From contig JAFDZV010000002.1 of assembly GCA_018266795.1 (NCBI GenBank), forward strand, positions 1-57,683: a DNA stretch of 57,683 nucleotides. The letters run 5' to 3'. The DNA is from Bacteroidota bacterium (GTDB taxonomy: Bacteria; Bacteroidota; Ignavibacteria; OLB7). Position numbers and translations under genes: made by a program. Below, in pieces: positions 17,770 to 25,380 of this stretch (positions within the stretch are counted from its first letter, which is position 1; every line of letters starts with the position of its first letter). The notes beneath the pieces are model-generated. The model did no database searches. It was not told the DNA's origin and worked only from the letters and a program-made list of their open reading frames with translations.

Positions 17770-19062
17770 ATGTTGAGAACACCACGATCACACGCACCGA
17801 CGTTGGTTGTGCTGGCTCTGCTCGCGATCTGCTGTTGCCGATCCACGAACGCACAGCCTGCACCGCTGCTCGCACACTTCACCGTTGTCGGGGTAACCAC
17901 CGTTGCCTCCTCGCATGACGGACGATACATCGCAACGGCAGGCTTCGAATCGTTCATCAGGATCTGGAATACCGAAACCGGAACTGAGATCCAGGTCATA
18001 CACCGGCCCGAGAGCGATATCGTGACCGTGGAGTTCATGCCGGGCGACTCCACGTTGCTCGTGGTTGGTATTTCGGACAGCGCATTCCATGTCATCGACT
18101 GACGCTCCGGCATGGTTGTAAACAGAGTAACGGTGCCACATTCGATCCTGTATGCACACCTTACGGATGACGGATCCAGAGTGTTGATCTGGAGTACACA
18201 GCCCACAAACCAGCTCGAATTCTGGTTGATCGGCGAGGGAAGATTCGAGAAGGTTGCATACGAGGGAGCGATGTACGGCGGGTATGCCGTGCTCAACCAT
18301 TCCGCAACCCAGCTGCTTTCGTGGGCTGATACCACGATGCACCTGTACGACTTCGATCCCCCCACAAATCGTGAGATCCCGGGATTCGGAGCGCCCACCT
18401 TCACGGGCGGCTTCAGCCCGGATGACCGGCGCATCGTTTGCGGCCGGGTGATACATCCTCCTTATGTCTACGATGCCAAAACGCTCGACACGGTTTTCTC
18501 CCTGCCCCCGCAGCGCCCGACTGATTCCGTCTATCGAGTTGTGTATGATCCCCTTGGCGAGTGGATCATTACTGCGTCGTGGTCCATCCATCACCTGGCG
18601 TTTCAACGATACCGAGCCAGCGATGGAACCTTCATCGATACAATCGCGGCTATCGACAGCTTCTTCTATCGGCTCCCCGGGATATTCGTGGATCCCACCG
18701 GAACGTATCTGTTCGCATATCACGGCAGTGACTATACTACCCCGATCGCCGCGTGGCGCCTGCGCGACCCCGCGAGCGCAGTGCCGCAGACCTCCCCGGC
18801 ACCAACGCCGGTAACCGCTGTGGTCCCCAATCCGGTCCGGACAACCGCAACGATCATGACAGGCATCCGCTCCGCGGCATCCGTTCGATGTTCGATCGTG
18901 GACCTTACCGGAGCAACAATTCTTCAATGGACTCAACCGCCGTCGGGATCCGGCATGCAGCGGATTCGCCTCAGCGCAAGCACCCTGGCCGACGGCGTCT
19001 ATTTCTGCCGGATGCAGTGGGAAGGGCATTCACAGACTGCACCGTTCGTGGTGGAGCATTAG
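17770..19062 (+). pseudogene. WD40-like T9SS-secreted protein interrupted by an in-frame TGA
   Basis: One reading frame runs from ATG 17770 (signal PTLVVLALLAICCCRSTNA) to 19062 with a single TGA at 18100-18102. Before it: VASSHDGRYIATAGFESFIRIWNTETGTEIQVIH, a WD40-like blade ending in IWN. After it the same frame resumes (RSGMVVNRVTVPHSILYAHLTDDGSRVLIWS) with further propeller blades, and ends in a T9SS-like domain (VVPNPVRTTATIMTG...LADGVYFCRMQ). TGA is a normal stop elsewhere here, so a CGA-to-TGA change is likely. The product would be a 110-residue fragment plus a possible reinitiated 316-residue protein from ATG 18112. Sequencing error is possible. Confidence 0.75.
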
Positions 19063-19097
19063 CGGGCGGATAGCGTCCATGCCTGGCGGTATATCCA

Positions 19098-19295
19098 TGC
19101 CGGCCCCTAATCATCCCAACAACATCACACCCGGCCTGGCTGTGCAGCCTGCATCCGGTGTTGGCTCGATAATGGTTGTTGGGAAGATCGTGCTGCTCCA
19201 CGATTCCGGTAATGAAAATCACGGAAGCCGGCAGAGGCTTCGCATCCGGTATGAACCGCAGCTGGCAACAACTGTTCCGCATATCTGCAGGAGAT
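19098..19295 (+). pseudogene. Degenerate DUF2158 copy
   Basis: The first two thirds are a clear copy of 16445-16639: MPAPNHPNNITPGLAVQPASGVGSIMVVGKIVL against MPDPHNPNNITLGEAVQLTSGVGPVMVVDEIVQ, with matching DNA including CATCCCAACAACAT. After that the C-x-W end is lost and the frame runs on into unrelated sequence. Likely a decayed duplicate. Confidence 0.6.
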
Positions 19296-19342
19296 AGCCT
19301 TGGCCGCAGCGCATTGCCTCCGAGAATATCACACACCTCCTG

Positions 19343-20605
19343 CTACGCAGCCGCCGGACGCTCCCCATCCTGGCGATACTGCCGCATCGCGAGGTAACCG
19401 AAGGCAGCCGCCAGCAACGACACGATGCCGCCGGCGACGATCGGCGCCCGCCCGCCCAGTACATCGGCAAGCCAGCCCAGAAGAGGGCCTCCAATGAGGG
19501 AAGTGCCGCCGAACAGTACCATCTGCAGCGCCAGCACGCGTCCGTGCAGTTCGTGCCGGGTTTCCACCTGCACGATTGCCGTTGTCGCGGTCATGTAGAG
19601 GATGCTCGCCATGCCGACGAGGAATATCGCCGGCACGGCGACTTCAACGCCGGGAACGAAGGCGAAGATGAGCATGGCAACGCCGAGCGCTACGGCGCCG
19701 AGAATGATGTGGCGTATCGCAACAAGCTCGCGGTGGGCAACAACCAGGGCGCCGACAACGGCACCGAAGCTGAAGACCGAGTAGAGAATGGTGAACACTC
19801 CCTCGGTGCTGTGCAACGTACTGGTGACGAAGAGCGGCAGAGTGACATTGAAGTTGTAGGAGACCATGCCGATGGCAGTAAGCATGGCGAAACTGATCCA
19901 CAGTTTCGGCTGCGCAAGTACGTAGCGCAGCCCCTCGCGAACCTCTCCCCGGCTGCGTGGCCTGCGCTGTCCACGGTGAAGCTCCGCGGGCCGCATCAGC
20001 ACGAGGCAGAGCAGCACCGCCAGGTATGATGCCGCATCCAGCGTGAAGCACCACCCGAAGCCCATGGTCACCACCAGGAGACCGGCCAGCGCCGGACCGA
20101 TGATTCGCGACACGTTGATGGTGGTGCTGTAGAGAACCACTGCGTTCGAAATATCCCCGGGCGCAACCATCTCGGACACGAAGGAGCGCCGAAGCGGATT
20201 GTCGAACGCAAGCAGGATCCCGCCAATCAGGGCAAGCGCATACACCGCGCCGATCGATGGGTGCGGCATGAAGGCAACGATGGCCAGCCCGATGGACTGC
20301 CCCATCTCCAGACTCTGCGTCAGGATCAGCATGCGCCGCTTGTCCAGGCGGTCCGCGATCGCCCCGGCCCACGCCGCAAGGAAGAGCATGGGCCCGAACT
20401 GGCAGGCCGCAAGCAGGCCCACCGCGAACCCCATCCCGCTGATCTTCAGCACCAGCAGTGTAAGCGCAACACTGGTAAGCCAGTTGCCCGTGTTGGAGAT
20501 CAGCTGCCCGATGAAATACAGCCGGAAGTTGCGGCTCCTGAGCGAGAGGAATGTCCTTCGCAGCATCCGGCCGCTCCTGCCATCGGGGTGAACGGTCTGC
20601 GCCAT
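19343..20605 (-). CDS. MFS exporter (MFS_3/EntS-like)
   Basis: 420 residues, about twelve hydrophobic segments. N-terminal SLRSRNFRLYFIGQLISNTGNWLTSVAL and the loop GAIADRLDKRRMLI (G-x-x-x-DR-x-x-RR) are typical of the MFS_3 group of enterobactin-exporter-like drug and metabolite efflux pumps. A second loop, VETRHELHGRVLALQMVLFGG, matches the family. The gene starts 5 nt after the MarR stop, with GGAGGGCAGG before the ATG, so it is cotranscribed with the regulator; export of a compound sensed by MarR is the usual arrangement. Confidence 0.92.
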   Translation of the reverse strand: MAQTVHPDGRSGRMLRRTFLSLRSRNFRLYFIGQLISNTGNWLTSVALTLLVLKISGMGFAVGLLAACQFGPMLFLAAWAGAIADRLDKRRMLILTQSLEMGQSIGLAIVAFMPHPSIGAVYALALIGGILLAFDNPLRRSFVSEMVAPGDISNAVVLYSTTINVSRIIGPALAGLLVVTMGFGWCFTLDAASYLAVLLCLVLMRPAELHRGQRRPRSRGEVREGLRYVLAQPKLWISFAMLTAIGMVSYNFNVTLPLFVTSTLHSTEGVFTILYSVFSFGAVVGALVVAHRELVAIRHIILGAVALGVAMLIFAFVPGVEVAVPAIFLVGMASILYMTATTAIVQVETRHELHGRVLALQMVLFGGTSLIGGPLLGWLADVLGGRAPIVAGGIVSLLAAAFGYLAMRQYRQDGERPAAA

Positions 20606-20610
20606 GATTG

Positions 20611-21069
20611 CTACCTGCCCTCCCGCGCAGCATCGGAGCCGCCCAGGCGTTCCAGAAGCTCGATCGCCTTCTCCAGAGCCGGGCGCTCACGGGCGCCGAT
20701 GTTCGCGTTGATTGCCCGGGCAAGCCATGCATTGCGCGAGGCGATCGCGGTCTCGAACAGACGGTGCCCCGCCTTCGTCACACTGATCAGGCTCTTGCGG
20801 CCATCGGTTGCATCCCGCGTTGCCTGAACAAGCCCGGCCCGCTTGAGCGCGGCGAGGTTCTGGGCAATGGCCTGCTGGCTGACGTGCTCGGCAACCGCAA
20901 GCGCGGATGCGGTTGCGGGACCGTGGTCGCGCAGATGCTTGAGGATCGCAATCTGTGAGATCGGCAGCCCGATTGCATTGGCCGTGGCCGCCTCGCGCAG
21001 CCGTGCATGCAGCCGCTTGATCGCCACCGCAAGCCTCATCGCCGGATCGTGGTTGGTACTGGTCTTCAT
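20611..21069 (-). CDS. MarR-family transcriptional regulator
   Basis: 152 residues with a MarR winged helix: LPISQIAILKHLRDHGPATASALAVAEHVSQQAIAQNLAALKRAGLVQATRDATDGRKSLISVTKAGHRL, including the DxRxxxIxLT-like wing (DGRKSLISVT). It likely represses itself, the MFS gene and the divergent isochorismatase-like gene. A palindrome at 21153-21171 lies between the divergent starts. CAAGAATA at 21129-21136, read on the minus strand, resembles a Bacteroidota -7 box. No Shine-Dalgarno. Confidence 0.9.
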   Translation of the reverse strand: MKTSTNHDPAMRLAVAIKRLHARLREAATANAIGLPISQIAILKHLRDHGPATASALAVAEHVSQQAIAQNLAALKRAGLVQATRDATDGRKSLISVTKAGHRLFETAIASRNAWLARAINANIGARERPALEKAIELLERLGGSDAAREGR

Positions 21070-21152
21070 GGCATGGATACTGCATGAGGGATTGCCGCCG
21101 TGGAACTCCGCCCGCCCGCGGCAGTGAACAAGAATAGATTATTCAAGGCACT

Positions 21153-21171
21153 TGCACAAGTTACTTGTGCA
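21153..21171. promoter_or_regulatory. Probable MarR operator
   Basis: TGCACAAG-TTA-CTTGTGCA, a perfect 8+3+8 inverted repeat in the divergent promoter region between marR (21069) and the isochorismatase-like gene (21200). Size and position fit a MarR site. Confidence 0.7.
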
Positions 21172-21199
21172 TCTATCGGTGGGACGCTATGTTTGACGT

Positions 21200-21733
21200 A
21201 TGGAAAACCAAGCTCTCAATACAGCACTGTTGGTGATGGATGTGCAGCCGGGCATTCTGGACCGGCTGCCGGAACCGGACGCGTATCTGGCAAATGCGGC
21301 CGCCGCCGTGAAACGGGCGCACGAGAAGGGAATACCGGTGATCTACGTGGTGGTTGGCTTTCGTCCGGGGGCCCCTGAGGCGAGCGCCGCGCAGCAGCAC
21401 GTCGCATCCAGGTTGATCGATCCGCATCCGGCAATTGCGCCGGAAGGGAGTGACGTGGTTGTTGTGAAGCGCCGTGTGAGCGCCTTCAGCGGAAGCGATC
21501 TGGAGATCCTCCTCCGCGCCCGGAACATCCGGCACCTGGTGCTGGCGGGAATTTCCACGAGCGGCGTGGTCCTCTCCACCGTACGCGAGGCCTCGGACAA
21601 GGAACTCAAGCTCACGGTTCTCTCCGATCTCTGCGCCGATTACGATCCGGAGGCACACGCGGTGTTGATGAGCAGGATTTTCCCGCGCCAGGCCACGGTG
21701 ACGACCTGCGAGAAGTGGTTGAAGACGTTGTAG
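21200..21733 (+). CDS. Isochorismatase-like hydrolase, catalytic Cys replaced
   Basis: 177 residues of the cysteine-hydrolase (isochorismatase-like) fold. LLVMDVQPGIL carries the conserved Asp, and VVVVKRRVSAF the conserved Lys. The nucleophile segment reads LVLAGISTSGVVLSTVREA where the family has T-x-x-C-V-x-x-T; the Cys position is Val, so classical amidase chemistry is not expected (isochorismatases such as PhzD also lack the Cys). The segment LSDLCADYDPEAHAVLMSRIFPRQA is typical of this subfamily. Divergent from marR-mfs across the shared operator, hence probably coregulated. Substrate unknown. Confidence 0.85.
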   Translation: MENQALNTALLVMDVQPGILDRLPEPDAYLANAAAAVKRAHEKGIPVIYVVVGFRPGAPEASAAQQHVASRLIDPHPAIAPEGSDVVVVKRRVSAFSGSDLEILLRARNIRHLVLAGISTSGVVLSTVREASDKELKLTVLSDLCADYDPEAHAVLMSRIFPRQATVTTCEKWLKTL

Positions 21734-21754
21734 AGATTCCGCCGTCCCTCTTCA

Positions 21755-21802
21755 CACGTTGGCCGGGCGTTGTACTCCTGCTCCTTGCCGGAAGGAGTAC
21801 AA
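21755..21802 (+). repeat. Hairpin repeat R1, copy a
   Basis: CACGTTGGCCGGGCGTTGTACTCC start shared with the other copies. Its hairpin is TTGTACTCC (21770-21778) with GGAGTACAA (21794-21802). Confidence 0.6.
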
Positions 21803-21825
21803 AGGCCCGTGCAATCCGGATTCGC

Positions 21826-21872
21826 ACGTTGGTCGGGAGTTGTACTCCCGACCCGTACCAGAAAGGGTACGG
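21826..21872 (+). repeat. Hairpin repeat R1, copy b
   Basis: CACGTTGG then a perfect stem GGTCGGGAGT-TGT-ACTCCCGACC (21831-21853), followed by a second stem CCGTACC-AGAAA-(G)GGTACGG (21853-21872). Directly downstream of copy a. Confidence 0.65.
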
Positions 21873-21904
21873 CCGACCCGAGCCCGCAGGTTGTCGTTAT
21901 TCAA

Positions 21905-22351
21905 TTATTTCATCGGCTCGGCATTTTCATTCCGAGCCTCAGCCCCAAACCGTATCGCCGCTTCGAGTATATCGATATTAATATCCTTCAGAGCCTTGAA
22001 CTTGATGCAATACCCGGTCACGCTCGCCTTGCCCAGCTTCTCTCCATACGCCTTGGCCAGGTACGCCTTATCCTCGATGCCGAGGATGTAGACGGAGATT
22101 CCGGTTGTGTTCGCACTGATACCGATTTGATAGAACTCCCTGGTTTTCCCACCGGCATATTTTATGGTGTGAAGCCCATATCCGATGTTGGGATTGGACA
22201 CCGTTTTATTTTCACTATCCTTACCATCCAGGAACCACAACTTGCACCCTGGCAATATTTGAAGGATGCGCCGGTGCAGTTCCTGCATGTCACTACGCTT
22301 TGCTTCAGGCTGGCTGGCGATATACTCGGCGATCTGCTCTTGTACGTTCAT
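21905..22351 (-). CDS. DUF1801-domain protein
   Basis: 148 residues. SQPEAKRSDMQELHRRILQILPGCKLWFLDGK...NPNIGYGLHTIKYAGGKTREFYQIGISANTTGISVYILGI...ASVTGYCIKFKALKDINIDILEAAIRFG is a full-length DUF1801 (YdhG-like) protein; the fold is small and cytosolic, with unknown function (iron-chaperone-like relatives are known). The DNA is clearly AT-richer than its neighbours, suggesting acquisition. A 43-codon open frame ends 5 nt upstream of its ATG and may be translationally coupled. Confidence 0.85.
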   Translation of the reverse strand: MNVQEQIAEYIASQPEAKRSDMQELHRRILQILPGCKLWFLDGKDSENKTVSNPNIGYGLHTIKYAGGKTREFYQIGISANTTGISVYILGIEDKAYLAKAYGEKLGKASVTGYCIKFKALKDINIDILEAAIRFGAEARNENAEPMK

Positions 22352-22356
22352 AGTGC

Positions 22357-22488
22357 TTACCCGTCTTGTTCTACAACGTAAATGGTGTAATCCTGCAGGT
22401 TCACCCCGAGATCATCTGCAATCCTCACGCACTTCATGATGAAGTTCAGATCCGAGGGTACAGATTCGTTTCGCCAACTATTCGCCAC
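22357..22488 (-). CDS. Small ORF upstream of DUF1801 gene (GTG start, 43 aa)
   Basis: GTG at 22488 to TAA at 22357, encoding VANSWRNESVPSDL...KCVRIADDLGVNLQDYTIYVVEQDG. It has protein-like composition and an amphipathic middle, shares the low GC of the DUF1801 gene, and stops 5 nt before that gene's ATG. An in-frame stop lies four codons upstream of the GTG, so it could also be the decayed C-terminus of a longer protein. Family not recognised. Confidence 0.4.
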   Translation of the reverse strand: MANSWRNESVPSDLNFIMKCVRIADDLGVNLQDYTIYVVEQDG

Positions 22489-22650
22489 AAGCCAGCATCA
22501 TCGCAACAGGGCTCGCAACGTTTGGAGTTCGGGACGTTTTGCGTTGATGACGCACACAAACAGTCATCCCGGTGCACGACCGGCCTCCTGTATCGAGCTT
22601 CTGGCGGACTGGGATCGGCGCACACGACTCAGTACGGTTGTCACCCCACC

Positions 22651-23214
22651 CTACTCCTTTATCTCCATGAACAACTTCTGCTCGAAGTTCTGCCACATCA
22701 TGCTCTCCACCGGCTTCTCGGTGCGCCTGTTGTACTTGGCGGAGCCCTTCACGTTGTACGGCACGCTGACGCTGCTTCCGGTGGTGAAGTAGATCAACTG
22801 CCCCACCGGCATGCCGGCATAGACGCGGATCGGCTGCTTCACCGATATCTCCAGCGTCCAGTGGTTGCAGAAGCCGACATCACCCTTCCCCGCCGTTGCA
22901 TGGATATCGATGCCGAGCCGCCCGACGGAGCTTTTCCCTTCGAGGAAGGGGACGTGCTTGTGCGATTCGGTGTACTCCATGGTGGAGCCCAGGTAGAAGC
23001 GCTCCGGCCTGAGCACGAAGCCCTCCGGCGGAATGCGGAAGGTTGTGATCGTGTTGTGCTTGCGGGCATCGAGCTCGTAGTCGTCGTAGGTGGCGAGCCA
23101 CTCGCTCAGGTGCACGTCGTAGCTGTTGGTGCCCAGGGATTCGCGGCGATAGGGCTCGATAACGATTTCGCGCCGCTCTATTGCTTCAAGGATTTCGGTG
23201 TCGGAAAGGATCAT
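22651..23214 (-). CDS. dcd: dCTP deaminase
   Basis: 187 residues, the normal length. It converts dCTP to dUTP for thymidylate synthesis. MILSDTEILEAIERREIVIEPY is the family start; SYDVHLSEW, FVLRPERFYLGSTMEY, EGKSSVGRLGIDIHATAGKGDVGFCNHWTLEI (with the Gly-Lys-Ser-Ser and catalytic Glu region) and GMPVGQLIYF follow, and the C-terminal GSAKYNRR closes the nucleotide site. Cytosolic homotrimer in the family. The start is set by homology; longer in-frame extension to 23757 is non-coding. No Shine-Dalgarno. Confidence 0.93.
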   Translation of the reverse strand: MILSDTEILEAIERREIVIEPYRRESLGTNSYDVHLSEWLATYDDYELDARKHNTITTFRIPPEGFVLRPERFYLGSTMEYTESHKHVPFLEGKSSVGRLGIDIHATAGKGDVGFCNHWTLEISVKQPIRVYAGMPVGQLIYFTTGSSVSVPYNVKGSAKYNRRTEKPVESMMWQNFEQKLFMEIKE

Positions 23215-23476
23215 GGAACGGATTGAGATACGATTCAGTTGAAGAACATGGGCGCGCAAGGTACACAGGGCCGCCCGGATTGGAAAGACGCGGTGGGCCG
23301 GCGTTGTTGGGGGGGATTCAGCTTGCGCCGGGATGGAGGGGCTGCGATCTTTTCTTGGTGAGGTGCTGCGGCCGCTGCGACATTCACCCCTCGAGGAGCA
23401 TCTTACTGTGTACGCGCCGGTGCTCCCGAACCAACAGATGCATCGGCCCGCCGATACCCATCGTTTCCGGCACGCC

Positions 23477-24634
23477 ATGATGCGATTCCCGCCAGTGCAT
23501 GCCTTCGCAGCCATCGTACTGATCGCCGGCACATCCCGTGCCTGCGCGCAGGCGCGCGGGCAGGCCGGTGGAAGCGATCCGCGGCTGCCGATGCGCGCGC
23601 ACGTTGAAGACGCGGCCCGCATGGGGACGCCTCCGGGCGACACCGCGGCCGCGCAGAGCCGCACGCAACAGTTGTTCCGCCGCACCCCGTTCAACAACGA
23701 TACGCTCACGATCTGCGAGGGGGACAGCGTGCATCTCACGGCGCGTCCCGCCAGCATCTATCACTGGGATCTGGTTCCGGGCCTGAGCTGCTACGACTGC
23801 CAGACTCCCATCGCGCGTCCCATCGCCACAACCACGTATCACGTCACGGTTCAATCCGCCCTGGGCGGAGTGTTCATGGATTCGCTGGTGGTGATCGTGC
23901 TGCCGGGAGGGACGCTCCGCGCCGGCGCCGGACCGGTACGCGAGATGGAAGATCACGGCGTTGCCGTCCCGATCCTTCTCCGGGACGAGCCGGCAGAGCT
24001 GGGCATCAACGCGTTCACGCTTACGGCCACGTACGATTCCAACGCCGTCGCTCCGGTGGACACCTCCATCCTGCTTGGCCAGGCCCTTACCGGCAGCATG
24101 CTTGCAGAGGACTGGCGCGTTACGCTGCTGCATCAGGAGCCCGGACTGCTCGCACTTCAGTTCGAGGCTGTCGCGCCGGATGCATATCTCCTGAATCAGG
24201 GAACGCTGGCAACGCTTCGCTTTACCCGCTTCCTCACCGAAGGAACCGGCTCCGGCATCTCGTTCTCCATGCAGGTTCCCGCGCGGCCATGCCTGGCGAT
24301 CACAGCCGCCGGCGCAACCGTTCCCTCCCCCGATGAAGGCGGACGGTACCACCTGCTTGCATCGGACGCGAAGGCGTTCGCATTCGATCAGAACCACCCC
24401 AATCCGTTCAACGGAACCACGGAGTTCGACTTCTCCCTTCCCGAGGCCGGCCGCGCAACGCTCATCATTTCGGACATGATGGGCCGAACGGTTGCAGTGC
24501 CGATGGATGCGGAGCTGCGCGCCGGGCGCCACCGGATCGCCTGGGACGCGGCAGGCCTGCCGGCCGGCGCCTACCTTGCACGCTTTCAGTCCGGAGGATT
24601 CAACACCGCACGTCCGCTGATCCTTGCCAGGTAG
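23477..24634 (+). CDS. Secreted T9SS substrate with cohesin-like domain, paralogue A
   Basis: 385 residues from the first of two consecutive ATGs. Sec signal PVHAFAAIVLIAGTSRACA. A PKD/Ig-like module (about 75-135: ICEGDSVHLTARPASIYHWDLVPGLSCYDC...TTTYHVTV), a cohesin-like beta domain (about 145-285: VAVPILL...INAFTLTATYDSNAV...GTLATLRFTRF) and a C-terminal T9SS domain (NHPNPFNGTTEFDFSLPEAG...GLPAGAYLARF). The PKD-cohesin-sorting block is duplicated in the next gene (25381-27597), so the two are paralogues. Surface location is inferred. A hairpin follows the stop. Confidence 0.82.
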   Translation: MMRFPPVHAFAAIVLIAGTSRACAQARGQAGGSDPRLPMRAHVEDAARMGTPPGDTAAAQSRTQQLFRRTPFNNDTLTICEGDSVHLTARPASIYHWDLVPGLSCYDCQTPIARPIATTTYHVTVQSALGGVFMDSLVVIVLPGGTLRAGAGPVREMEDHGVAVPILLRDEPAELGINAFTLTATYDSNAVAPVDTSILLGQALTGSMLAEDWRVTLLHQEPGLLALQFEAVAPDAYLLNQGTLATLRFTRFLTEGTGSGISFSMQVPARPCLAITAAGATVPSPDEGGRYHLLASDAKAFAFDQNHPNPFNGTTEFDFSLPEAGRATLIISDMMGRTVAVPMDAELRAGRHRIAWDAAGLPAGAYLARFQSGGFNTARPLILAR

Positions 24635-24680
24635 CATCCGCACGGTTTCCATCCGCCGGAAGGGCGGCGGCAAAGCAAAA

Positions 24681-24714
24681 GGGAAGGCCCCGGATCCGCT
24701 CCGTTCGCCTTCCC
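24681..24714. terminator. Terminator after T9SS paralogue A
   Basis: GGGAAGGC (24681-24688) pairs with GCCTTCCC (24707-24714). CAAAAGGG on its left gives a T-rich tail for minus-strand transcripts. Confidence 0.55.
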
Positions 24715-25380
24715 TGATTGCAGGTGCCTGCCCAATCGTGCGCGAGGCTCTTCAATGTTGCATGGTCAACACAAAGCCACCCATGCGTTGATCGATGCAT
24801 CTGGTCTGCGTAGGCAGAAATGTGCCGGACGCGACTTCGGGGCAACGGCGTACGAGGACACTGCGTCGAGAACCGTTGCATTGGCACCGGAAATGTTGTC
24901 ACATCGGAGCATGGCCGCCGGAGGAGCGCCGAGGAGCGGACTGGTCGCGGCCGGCAGGGCTCAACTCCCGATGATGGAGCATTGCATTGTACGAGTTCGC
25001 ACCGTGCAACAGTGATACGCCGTTCGAGGCCGGCAGCCTGCCGGTAAAGCAACCGAACGGCGAGGATGCGCTCGAGAGTCGATGGCGATTGGCGCGGGGA
25101 CCCGATCCGGCCGACACTTCATCGCCGGGAGCGCGACCCGCACACACCGGTGTCTGAAGCTCTTCCCGGTATGGTGTAAGAGGAACGGCGACGGCATTTG
25201 TGGACATGCACCCGCGTGATTCGTCTTCCCTCCGCCGGTGGGCGGCACGCGAGTGCAGGAGAGCGGGCACGAGGCCCGGCGGCCGATGTGCGGGTCCCGT
25301 AACATTTCTCCTTCCGAAGCATCTATGCAGTGACAGATCAACTCCGGCACGCACATCCCAAACTCATATTCCATCCCCAC
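24715..25380. other. Intergenic, no gene seen; contains bipartite motif
   Basis: About 670 bp. Holds motif copy 3 (25177-25206) and a short CCGGCAG-G-CTGCCGG palindrome near 25030-25050. No open frame on either strand looks protein-coding. Confidence 0.45.
25177..25206. promoter_or_regulatory. Bipartite motif TAAGAGGA-N16-TGGACA, copy 3
   Basis: TAAGAGGA 25177-25184, TGGACA 25201-25206. It lies 175 bp upstream of the T9SS gene at 25381; on the minus strand it points into a gene-free stretch. Confidence 0.45.
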
